A DNA stretch of 64,000 nucleotides, from assembly GCA_963664665.2 (NCBI GenBank), contig CAXXMH010000004.1, positions 806,001 to 870,000 of the forward strand, written 5' to 3'. The notes below the pieces were generated by a model. It saw only the letters and a program-made list of their open reading frames with translations, did no database searches and was not told where the DNA came from. Origin of the DNA: Bin55 sp963664665 (lineage in GTDB: Bacteria; Pseudomonadota; Gammaproteobacteria; Pseudomonadales; Azotimanducaceae). A program made the position numbers and the translations under genes. The number at the start of each line of letters is the position of its first letter. Position 1 is the stretch's first letter. Shown here piece by piece: positions 26,276 through 34,113 of the stretch.

Positions 26276-28179
26276 TTCGTACCGCCTTTGAATAAGTCAT
26301 CGATATCAGGTTGGGTCGAATCCTTACCTTCTATCGTCACTTCCCAGTATTCCTGGAACTTACGGTCAGTGACGGTTCGCGTGTCCTGAGCATCTACCAT
26401 GACGGTGGGTCGTAAAAAGATGAGCAGCATCGTGCGTCCATTCGTCTGGCTTTCTGATCGGAATAGTCGGCCGAGCAACGGAATCCGACCAAGTACCGGC
26501 ACGCGTCTGTCCGTGACACGCGTTTCGTTACGAATCAGGCCGCCTAACACGATCGTCTGTCGATTCTCCGCCACCACGACCGTTACGAGTTCGCGTTTGT
26601 TTGTGACGATATCGGCCAGACCCGCATCGCCAATGCCCAACGCCGTGTCTTGAAGAATCACTTCGATCGTTGCGTTAATGTTCATACGAACTGACAAGTC
26701 CTCGTGGATTGAAGGCGTCACAGTCAATTCCGTGCCAATGTCGTTACGGCTAGTCGGTCGTATGCCTGATAGGCTCTGTTCATTGGGAAATATCAGATTG
26801 CCCGAGCGAAATGGGACGTTTTGACCAACTAAGATTCTGCTTTCTTCGTTGTTTAACGCCACTACACTCGGAGTCGACAAGAGATTCGCAAACGTCGTGG
26901 TAGTGAGCGCGTTGATGATCGCGCCAAATGAAAGTCCGTCGGGATCTAGCTGCGATATCGCAATCGTCGGAGAGCTGAATGCGCCGATGACTTCTGCGGG
27001 ATTTACGCCGCCATCGGACGCGCTATTCGCCCCGAGTCGAGTGATAAGTGCGGAAAGTACGCCGTTTAAGGATGTCGAAAAAGCGGGAACCGAATTGCCG
27101 TCTTCATCTGCAGCGGACAGCTCCACGCCGGAACTGGAAACGTCAGTCAGATCGACCTCGACGATCGCGGCTTCAATCAGCACTTGAGTTCGACGTTGAT
27201 CGAGATCCTCGATTAGATTCGCAATCCTCTCCATGCTCGCTGGATTCGCCCTCACGACGACGGCATTGAGCGATTCATCCGCAACGATGCGCGGGGCACT
27301 ATCACCGATCGAGCTTGAATCCGCCCGCGCCGGACCCTCGACGATGCCAGACACAATCGCAGCAACTTCCTTTGCTATGCCCTGGCCGAGCCGAAATACG
27401 CGTGTATTGGCTTCGTTTTCACTCGGTTGATCGATTAGATCGATCGACTGAAGTGCACCCATTAACGCGGTTTCGCTTCCGCGAAGTAACAACGTGTTGT
27501 TTCGATTGTTACCGATGATGTTCAGTGATTCGTCATCGTCAAGAATTGTTGTTAGTAGCTCAGCTACTTCCGTGTTGAGCGTGTGCTCTAAATTGACTAG
27601 AACTGTTTTCTGGATTGCGGAACTCTTAAGTTGCTCGACGACGCGAAGCATGGCGTCGACATTGTTTTTTCTGTCTGAAATCAAGACCGCATTACTTTCC
27701 GCTATTGCGGAGAATTGAGCATGCTGAGGGGCAAGCTGACGGAGGGATTTGACGATTTCTGAGGGATCGAGGTGACCGGCGTCAAGCACGTGCGTGACCC
27801 ACAGGTCCCCACTTACATCATCGTCGGCTTCAACTTTTGCGCCGCCTAATGTGCGTGCGCGCGATGACTGGATTACTTCCACGATGTCGCCGCTTTCAAT
27901 CACGCTGAACTCCTGGATTTTCAGGACGCTCAGCAGTAAGTCGTATACCCCTTCTTGTGACAGCTCGGTGTCACTGATGATGGATGCAGTGCCTTTTACG
28001 CGAGGATCTACGACAAATGTCTTTCCAGTGATAGTCGCAACTTCCTCTATGAAGCTAGCAATCTCGACGTCCTTGACGTTGATTTTCCAAGGTCCGTTTT
28101 GAGCGTGTAAGTCGCCGACCCATATGAGAGTAGTAAGGCAGATGAATGCGTACCTCAAGCTTGCATACACCCGTTTCAT
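26272..28179 (-). CDS. gspD: type II secretion system secretin GspD
   Basis: Forms the outer-membrane pore of the general secretion pathway. At 635 residues it has a signal peptide (about 1-26), the N0 domain (INVKDVEIASFIEEVATITG), N1-N3 repeats (HVLDAGHLDPSEIVKSLRQLAP; VNLEHTLNTEVAELL; RVFRLGQGIAKEVAAIV) and the secretin core. The core has VPFRSGNLIFPNE, ELTVTPSIHEDLSVRMNI and the late VPVLGRIPLLGRLFRS. No lipoprotein pilotin is seen. It overlaps gspC by 4 bases upstream and plsB downstream, so the four genes form one translationally coupled string. Confidence 0.95.
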   Translation of the reverse strand: MKRVYASLRYAFICLTTLIWVGDLHAQNGPWKINVKDVEIASFIEEVATITGKTFVVDPRVKGTASIISDTELSQEGVYDLLLSVLKIQEFSVIESGDIVEVIQSSRARTLGGAKVEADDDVSGDLWVTHVLDAGHLDPSEIVKSLRQLAPQHAQFSAIAESNAVLISDRKNNVDAMLRVVEQLKSSAIQKTVLVNLEHTLNTEVAELLTTILDDDESLNIIGNNRNNTLLLRGSETALMGALQSIDLIDQPSENEANTRVFRLGQGIAKEVAAIVSGIVEGPARADSSSIGDSAPRIVADESLNAVVVRANPASMERIANLIEDLDQRRTQVLIEAAIVEVDLTDVSSSGVELSAADEDGNSVPAFSTSLNGVLSALITRLGANSASDGGVNPAEVIGAFSSPTIAISQLDPDGLSFGAIINALTTTTFANLLSTPSVVALNNEESRILVGQNVPFRSGNLIFPNEQSLSGIRPTSRNDIGTELTVTPSIHEDLSVRMNINATIEVILQDTALGIGDAGLADIVTNKRELVTVVVAENRQTIVLGGLIRNETRVTDRRVPVLGRIPLLGRLFRSESQTNGRTMLLIFLRPTVMVDAQDTRTVTDRKFQEYWEVTIEGKDSTQPDIDDLFKGGTN

Positions 28180-29078
28180 TGGATCGGTACCGTGAGATAG
28201 AACTCACGATTCGCACGCTTTACTTCGAGGCGAGCCGTGTTTGCGCTTAGGACCTCTTTAGCCAGTTCCTGGTCGCTGCGAAGCGCTTCCAAGGAATGGC
28301 CATTAACCGTCTTGACAATGTCTCCTGGTTGCATGCCGAGTCTAGCGAGGGGGGTTGTACCCGATGAATCTGTGATCGCGAGCATGGAACCTTCACTCGT
28401 TTGAATCTCAGTTAAACCGAGCGGTTTTAGATCGTCGATCGTTGCTTCCTGTACGCGTTTGGGATCAAGGTTCCGCACACTCTGGCGCTGCAAAAGCGGC
28501 GCTCTTCCGATAGCCTCGCTTTGGGGATTACTGATGTTAGATTCTGGAGACGAAAACTCAAGAGTTTCCGAAAATACACGATCGACTTCAAAAGTAAGTA
28601 ACTCACGCTCACCTGCGCGTGAAATCACGACAAAGCGAGGGTGAATCTCTGCGATTTCCGCGAAACTGGCCACGGCGTCACCCGTGCGGTATTCGCTAGC
28701 AACCCCGCGGCCATCGCGACTCGAGATAAATGCGACCGAGTGGGAACGATCATCACTCGCAACGAAAGTAGCTTCGAGTGTCAAACTGAGTGTAGTTTCT
28801 TGAAGATTCTCGAGAGAAGCAGATTCCTCAATTGCAGCACTCGATCCGAACAATTCGGTGGCAAGGATTCGAGCGATGTTCACTTCGTGGATCTGCGACG
28901 CAGATCCGTCAGCCGTAGTGAGAGTTTCCGACCTATCGACCGGACCTATTACGAAATACCAGATTGCTTCCGCCGCGACGAGGATTACGACCGCAATGCA
29001 CCCAAGACGAACAAGCCAGGCAAACGCGGTTACCAGACCGACACTTGAGAATAGCGTCGCAAACCCAATGTTCCTCAT
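28176..29078 (-). CDS. gspC: type II secretion system protein GspC
   Basis: Inner-membrane clamp protein linking the assembly platform to the secretin. At 300 residues it has a cytoplasmic N-terminus, one membrane segment (about residues 24-50) and the homology-region motif ILATELFGSS near residue 70, as in GspC. A C-terminal PDZ-like domain follows: LGLTEIQTSEGSMLAITDSSGTTPLARLGMQPGDIVKTVNG. The first two-thirds are poorly conserved, as usual. It lies between gspN (3-base gap) and gspD (4-base overlap). Confidence 0.92.
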   Translation of the reverse strand: MRNIGFATLFSSVGLVTAFAWLVRLGCIAVVILVAAEAIWYFVIGPVDRSETLTTADGSASQIHEVNIARILATELFGSSAAIEESASLENLQETTLSLTLEATFVASDDRSHSVAFISSRDGRGVASEYRTGDAVASFAEIAEIHPRFVVISRAGERELLTFEVDRVFSETLEFSSPESNISNPQSEAIGRAPLLQRQSVRNLDPKRVQEATIDDLKPLGLTEIQTSEGSMLAITDSSGTTPLARLGMQPGDIVKTVNGHSLEALRSDQELAKEVLSANTARLEVKRANREFYLTVPIQ

Positions 29079-29081
29079 GGT

Positions 29082-29813
29082 TCAGAGGATCTTCTGCGAC
29101 ACTTCAAATAGGAAGTCAGCGTCTTGCATCAGGTAATTCGGAGGTACGTTCGCAAATTCTAGGAATGCTGGGAATGCCCTAAGGTGGACCCATCCCGATT
29201 CTGGATCGAACCGAAACGCCAAAACAGGTGCTTCTGATTCGACTCGTCGCACACGGAGTTCAATCAGACCGGCGTCGCGGGAAAGTGTACCGATCACCGG
29301 CTCCAAAGTCACCTCATGTATCACATTTGTCAATTTAAATCTGACGGGACCACCGTCCCAACGGAGATTGCCTCGTACCGATTCCAGTTGACCTTCGTCA
29401 TTTAGCCTTAATTTGACATCGTTGACGTCTAGTTCTCCTGACAAACTTAAGTCGTAGGCTAAAGTAAAGACGTTCACGAATCGGCTGCCAATCTTCCCAT
29501 CAATCGCTATTTCGCGAGTGTCGAATTGAGACAGAACGACACCGACGAGCGATATGCCGTCCCGCTCAAGTGTTAAGTCTGCGGCTAACTTGCCAGTTAG
29601 CAAGGCAAGCGGTCGAATGCGCCAAGTTAGCGTACCGACGTGCTGATCTTTGATTGATGACTCGGCACTCCCCCGCCACACAGTGCCTTGGGTGTTCTGG
29701 AGACTTACATGAGGTACTGACAGAATTCGAGGGATTAGTGCCGCAGGCGCGATTGATATCAGCACTGCAAGGAATACCAACGCGCCAACCCCCCAACCCA
29801 ACTTTCTAATCAC
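29082..29813 (-). CDS. gspN: type II secretion system protein GspN
   Basis: A 243-residue inner-membrane protein with one N-terminal membrane anchor (about residues 7-26) and a long periplasmic beta-rich region that begins QNTQGTVWRGSAE, the pattern of GspN. GspN is present in some type II systems and its role is unsettled. It is first in the gspN-gspC-gspD-plsB string, so the promoter should lie in 29814-30135. The rest of the secretion machinery (gspE-M) is not in this window and must lie elsewhere. Confidence 0.85.
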   Translation of the reverse strand: MIRKLGWGVGALVFLAVLISIAPAALIPRILSVPHVSLQNTQGTVWRGSAESSIKDQHVGTLTWRIRPLALLTGKLAADLTLERDGISLVGVVLSQFDTREIAIDGKIGSRFVNVFTLAYDLSLSGELDVNDVKLRLNDEGQLESVRGNLRWDGGPVRFKLTNVIHEVTLEPVIGTLSRDAGLIELRVRRVESEAPVLAFRFDPESGWVHLRAFPAFLEFANVPPNYLMQDADFLFEVSQKIL

Positions 29814-30135
29814 GCGAATTTCTTCTCCTTATGTGGAGGTCGTAAGGAACCATTGGCACGAACGTAGCGCAATCTGGTTTCGTGTTGATACGAGGATATC
29901 GAGTAACGAACTGACACACACTTAACGAGAAGAATCACACCACGGGTTAGCGAGTCGATCGTCTCTACGAACGCGTCACGAATGTCGATGTGGCAACGGT
30001 GGAGGACGAACTTGCCCTTTTACGTTCGCGATGGGCTTTGGATGAGTGCGTTCGCTTGATGAAGGTGGCTGTGCGGAAGTACATAAGGTGACAAGCAACC
30101 TCAAACCTCCGGTGAAATCGGTGTCTTGACCGGGG
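29814..30135. other. intergenic region between gspN and a dioxygenase gene, with a short unexplained open frame
   Basis: A 322-base gap between gspN, which reads away to the left, and the 3' end of the PhyH gene. It should carry the gspN promoter, but I see no convincing -35/-10 pair. On the plus strand, 29951-30091 is open for 46 codons after an in-frame TAG and reads like protein (e.g. ATVEDELALLRSRWALDE...). It has no ATG and no ribosome site; a GTG could start a 33-residue peptide. It may be a gene remnant or chance. No other feature is seen. Confidence 0.35.
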
Positions 30136-31197
30136 TTAGTACTCTGACACTAGCGGTTGCATCCCATCCCATTCGCTCCAGTGATCACACATCTTGTCGA
30201 CGGAAGTTTTAAAGGGATCGTAGCTATCCGGATATTCGAGGAACTCACCGTTTAACTTACGATCCGGATGATCTGACACACCCCATCCAACTGCAGGCTC
30301 GCCTTCATACGGGTTTTCCTCGCGGAACCGACGAATTCGGAAAAACACATTCATGCGAGGGTCGTCGCTGAGATTCGGCGTCGCTGTGTGTGGCACCGAA
30401 TGTAACGCGATGACGGCATCACCTTCGTTCATCAGTGTTGGAGTTAGCTCCGGCCATGGCCAACCGTCCATTTCAAATCGGGTTGCAGGATACGAGTCCA
30501 CCATCTTCTCGGGCATGATGCCAGCGAACGCTTGATCTTCTCCCATTGGTTGTAAGCGTGGCCAATCTGGACCACCACCGCCGATAGGACCTCCTAAATC
30601 GCGCTGATGGCGGAAGAATGCTTCAACCGCCTCATGAGCTCCTCTTCGCACGGAAAACTGTCCCTTGCCCGGATCACGCTGGTCATTGAGGCACACCCCA
30701 ACCAGTGCGGTGTAACTACCGATCGCAACGGTTCTTTCACGATCTTGCCAAAGTGGCGCATGCCCTGCAGGACCCATAGATTGTGGGTCGCCATCACTTC
30801 CCCACGTCTCCAACGTCGAACCAGATGCTAGGATCTCGGACTTTGTCAATGGACACAATCCTGCCCATCCGCCATCTACGTGCGCTTGAGGGTGAAAGAC
30901 AGCTGACGCGGGTCGACGCACAACGGCGTCGGCGTAATGTGGCATCGTGACGGCGACTTGAGCGTTGATCGGTGCGGTATGCGGACCCATCACGTCCAAC
31001 ATGATCTCGCGAAGCGCAGATTCGTTGTAGAGATTGTTGATGCTTGCCACGTCGCCGTGAACGATTCGCGTAGGATCTTGGTTGATAAGCTCTTTCGCCT
31101 TCGCGATTATTTCTCGAGGTATTACGTTCTCTAGGATTACCAAGCCGTCGCGTTTAAGCGTGTCTTTTTCAGCGCTAGACAGCGTTGATGCGTGCAT
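30136..31197 (-). CDS. phytanoyl-CoA dioxygenase (PhyH) family protein
   Basis: A 353-residue Fe(II)/2-oxoglutarate-dependent oxygenase. The metal triad is visible as His and Asp in HPQAHVDGGW (about residue 104) and the distal His in ALHSVPHTATPN (about 268), with a following Arg (MNVFFRIRRF) placed to bind 2-oxoglutarate. The N-terminus (LKRDGLVILENVIP) is the standard family opening. Members hydroxylate lipids, amino acids or small metabolites, and nothing here fixes the substrate. It is transcribed divergently from a DUF1537 kinase gene with 206 bases between. Confidence 0.85.
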   Translation of the reverse strand: MHASTLSSAEKDTLKRDGLVILENVIPREIIAKAKELINQDPTRIVHGDVASINNLYNESALREIMLDVMGPHTAPINAQVAVTMPHYADAVVRRPASAVFHPQAHVDGGWAGLCPLTKSEILASGSTLETWGSDGDPQSMGPAGHAPLWQDRERTVAIGSYTALVGVCLNDQRDPGKGQFSVRRGAHEAVEAFFRHQRDLGGPIGGGGPDWPRLQPMGEDQAFAGIMPEKMVDSYPATRFEMDGWPWPELTPTLMNEGDAVIALHSVPHTATPNLSDDPRMNVFFRIRRFREENPYEGEPAVGWGVSDHPDRKLNGEFLEYPDSYDPFKTSVDKMCDHWSEWDGMQPLVSEY

Positions 31198-31403
31198 GTC
31201 GAGTTTGAAATCTCAGGGTTTTAACGGCGACATAGGATTATAGGAGCGCTTTTTTCAAGACGGTTTCGGCTTAAATCAAGCCGAAATGCGGGGTTGTGAA
31301 ATCATGCCCAAAGGTGTTAATAGCCAACTATGTGGTTCAGAATAGGTGCATTCCGCTACGAATCACAAGACTGAACTAACTAATTTGTGAAGGCGGTTCG
31401 TAC

Positions 31404-32441
31404 ATGGATGAAGGCATCGAAACAAGAGTACTTTTTACAACGGCGGATGATCGCACAGGATCGCTAGAAATTGGCGGAATCATCGCGTCTGAAGGCAAGC
31501 CGGTTCCAGTCGGTCCCAATGCTGACGATAGTCGGTGCTGTGTGGTGGACCTGGCTTCTAGGCACATCATGCCAGAAGAAGCACTATTGCGCGTGTTAAC
31601 CGCCCATCAACGAAAAGCACGCTTTCGCTGCCACAAGATGGATGCAGGTCTCCGTGGTAACTGGCCACATGAGATTCACGCACTAGTGGAGTTGGGATAT
31701 CGAGTTGCTGTCGTGCCGAGTTTTCCGGATGCTGGCAGACGCTGTCATAACGGCGTGGTCTATATCCAGGATTTACCGGTACTCGAGTCACCATTTGGCG
31801 CGGATCCTCTTACTGCACCGTGCAGTAGTAGACCCATCGAGGTGCTGGAGGAGGCTAATTGCGTCTTCGATGAAGTCGAAGTATGGGATGCGAACGACAA
31901 CGATGCACTTAACAGAGCGACGCGTCGGTGTCTTGACGAAGAACGCGTTCTCGTCGGGCCAACCGGGGCAGTAGGTTCTTACGCCGCACACCTGTTCGGC
32001 GAACCGCAGCCTGCAACAATTCGTTATTCGCAACCGGTGCTTATTGTCTGCGGCAGTTTAAATTCGACCAGTCGTGACCAGATTGACCGGCTAAATTGCG
32101 AAGAAATAAACCTCTACGACCCGATTCAAGAGTTCGAGGATATACGCGTTATAGCGACCCCGATACCAGAGAGTTCGATCTCAAACGACATGGCTGAGGC
32201 TATGGCGCAAACGGTGGCTCAAGCAATTTCTGACATCAACGCCGACGTATCGACGTTGGTGGTCATCGGTGGCGACACCGTAGCCGCATATATCGGCGAA
32301 GAAACGGTGAATGTTGTTGGTACGGTTGAAGCAGGTATTCCGGTGTCGTACTTCAAAGACCGAGTCTTGATTACGAAAGGTGGCGGAATTGGCACGACGA
32401 ATTCACTGCGTGACATTGTTTCACGCGCTCTGACACCATGA
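31404..32441 (+). CDS. four-carbon acid sugar kinase family protein (DUF1537)
   Basis: A 345-residue member of the DUF1537 kinases, which phosphorylate four-carbon acid sugars such as D-erythronate, D-threonate or 3-oxo-tetronates. It has the N-terminal TADDRTGSLEIGG (a DDxTGS variant), CHKMDAGLRGNWPHEI where relatives have KIDSTLRGN, and a C-terminal nucleotide-binding VIGGDTVAAYIG, followed by LITKGGGIG. The DDxTGS and KxDxxLRGN motifs are partly altered (A for S in MDAG), so activity is not certain. No pdxA2 or aldolase partner is adjacent, unlike typical tetronate operons. It converges on a VOC gene. Confidence 0.8.
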   Translation: MDEGIETRVLFTTADDRTGSLEIGGIIASEGKPVPVGPNADDSRCCVVDLASRHIMPEEALLRVLTAHQRKARFRCHKMDAGLRGNWPHEIHALVELGYRVAVVPSFPDAGRRCHNGVVYIQDLPVLESPFGADPLTAPCSSRPIEVLEEANCVFDEVEVWDANDNDALNRATRRCLDEERVLVGPTGAVGSYAAHLFGEPQPATIRYSQPVLIVCGSLNSTSRDQIDRLNCEEINLYDPIQEFEDIRVIATPIPESSISNDMAEAMAQTVAQAISDINADVSTLVVIGGDTVAAYIGEETVNVVGTVEAGIPVSYFKDRVLITKGGGIGTTNSLRDIVSRALTP

Positions 32442-32465
32442 GCTGTTGATCGCAGTGACTTGATC

Positions 32466-32840
32466 CTATACGGGTCCTGCGACGTGTGATGAGTTCACCG
32501 GGATCACATAACCCGTTGGCGACGTCACCGTAAATGAATCGTGAATATTCCCGCGTTCGATCGGTGACGTTGTCGCGCCGGCCGTGGTATACCTTTCGTG
32601 TGCGGCATCTATGTCATCTACCATCAAATCAAATGGCGTGCGAATACCGGCATCAACCTGCAGTTTGGCTTTCTGAAGCAATAAGTGCGTGCCTCCGCGA
32701 AGTTCGAGGATCGCAAGGTTGTCACGGTTGAGAATTTCCCTCATGCCGTGATTGACGAAAAAGCTAAACTCAGTAGCGACGTCATTCACATCCAGACGAA
32801 TGTGACCGACTGCTACATCTGGTCGTGGGTCGGTGGGCAT
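32466..32840 (-). CDS. VOC/glyoxalase superfamily protein
   Basis: A 124-residue protein with the two beta-alpha-beta-beta-beta units of the vicinal oxygen chelate fold: GHIRLDVNDVATEFSFFVNHG at the start, LAILELRGGTHLLLQ in the middle and FDLMVDDIDAAHERYTTAGA in the second unit, ending with SFTVTSPTGYVIPVNS. A His and Glu/Asp could bind metal, but the metal set is not complete enough to call glyoxalase I. It could be a resistance or ring-cleavage-like protein. It is 54 bases from the MFS gene on the same strand and may be co-transcribed. Confidence 0.75.
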   Translation of the reverse strand: MPTDPRPDVAVGHIRLDVNDVATEFSFFVNHGMREILNRDNLAILELRGGTHLLLQKAKLQVDAGIRTPFDLMVDDIDAAHERYTTAGATTSPIERGNIHDSFTVTSPTGYVIPVNSSHVAGPV

Positions 32841-32894
32841 TTCAATTCTCCCGTGAGTGCCTTTAGTAGTTTATATCGCCGCGGGGAACATGTG

Positions 32895-34091
32895 CTAACC
32901 GTCAAGGGGTCGATGCCGCGTTTCAGGAATGATGAGAAATGCGGCAATTGCACCAACGACGCCAATTGCCCCTGTGATACCGCACGCGATAACCATCGTG
33001 AAAGCTTGGGCGAGAGCACCCAACGTGGATGGTCCAGCCGCTCCACCGGTGTCACCAATTAAGCGCCAGATTCCCAAAAACTGACTTCGACCGTATCGTG
33101 GCGCTAAATCCCCGCCAATCGTCATGAATATTCCAGTCCCGAATCCGTTGCCGAGTCCTCCGAGCAATGACACGAGAAGGAAAGTGGTGAACGTTTCCGT
33201 CCAAGGTAGTAGCGTCAATGCCACGCTCATGATGCTCATCGCGGGAATGAGAGCGGCTCTGCGGCCGATGTGATCAAGGATTAGTCCGGCCGGGAAAAAC
33301 ATCATCAAATCAACAGTCGCGGTGAGGCTTGCGACCAACCCGATTTCCGCAGGTCCTAAACCAATTGAGGTACCCCATACCGGGATGATCAATTGCCGCG
33401 AGTTTCGCAATAGCGAAAGGCAGATCATGACGCTGCCGCAACGCGAAAGTGTGCCTGCGTGCTTGCTCGCGATTTGTAGTGCACCAACCGGAACGTGACT
33501 CACAGTTCGTAGTTCGGTGCGTGTTGTCAGTAGTGCGACGAGCACGAAGGAACTGAGTGTCACCACGCCAAGTATCGCAAAGACCGGGCCGTAGCCCACG
33601 AGCTCGACGCCTACGCCTGCAGAAACCGGCCCGATCATCGCCCCGGCGCGTTCTAGGCCTGCAAGTACAGAGATAACGCGTCCACGCCTCTCAAGACGGA
33701 CGTTTTCCGTGATGTGCGATAGTCGTCCTAGGATCCACGCGCCGCTACCTACACCAAATCCCATCGCTACAACTGTCAACGCGAGGGGCGATTCAGTGAA
33801 GGATGCCAAAATCGCGGTGGTTCCGACAATCGCCAATCCACCCAACATGACGGCTTTATCACCAATCTTGGCGACTAGTTGGCCGGCGGGCACGTCGGCG
33901 ATCATGGTGCCAAGCGCACGCAAACTGAGGATCGCACCGGCAACTACAGCTCCGCCTTCGCTTTCTAACGCATACAAAGGCAGTAACACCAACGCGCCAC
34001 CACGCGCGATGGCATTCAGGAACGTAGGAAGATAGATCGAGAACGCTAACCGTCGTATATCTTGAACGACGGTTGTGCTAGCTCCCGGCAC
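32895..34091 (-). CDS. MFS transporter
   Basis: A 398-residue integral membrane protein with about 12 hydrophobic segments. The loop-2/3 motif region reads DVPAGQLVAKIGDKAV, close to the MFS signature GxLaDrxGrkp. A second half-repeat appears at FFPAGLILDHIGRRAAL near residue 270. No periplasmic or fused domain is present, so it is a single-polypeptide secondary transporter, either a drug efflux or a metabolite carrier. The substrate is unknown. It starts at GTG and lies between the VOC gene and a secreted protein gene on the same strand. Confidence 0.88.
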   Translation of the reverse strand: MPGASTTVVQDIRRLAFSIYLPTFLNAIARGGALVLLPLYALESEGGAVVAGAILSLRALGTMIADVPAGQLVAKIGDKAVMLGGLAIVGTTAILASFTESPLALTVVAMGFGVGSGAWILGRLSHITENVRLERRGRVISVLAGLERAGAMIGPVSAGVGVELVGYGPVFAILGVVTLSSFVLVALLTTRTELRTVSHVPVGALQIASKHAGTLSRCGSVMICLSLLRNSRQLIIPVWGTSIGLGPAEIGLVASLTATVDLMMFFPAGLILDHIGRRAALIPAMSIMSVALTLLPWTETFTTFLLVSLLGGLGNGFGTGIFMTIGGDLAPRYGRSQFLGIWRLIGDTGGAAGPSTLGALAQAFTMVIACGITGAIGVVGAIAAFLIIPETRHRPLDG

Positions 34092-34113
34092 GCATATCTC
34101 GGATGGCTAGTTG

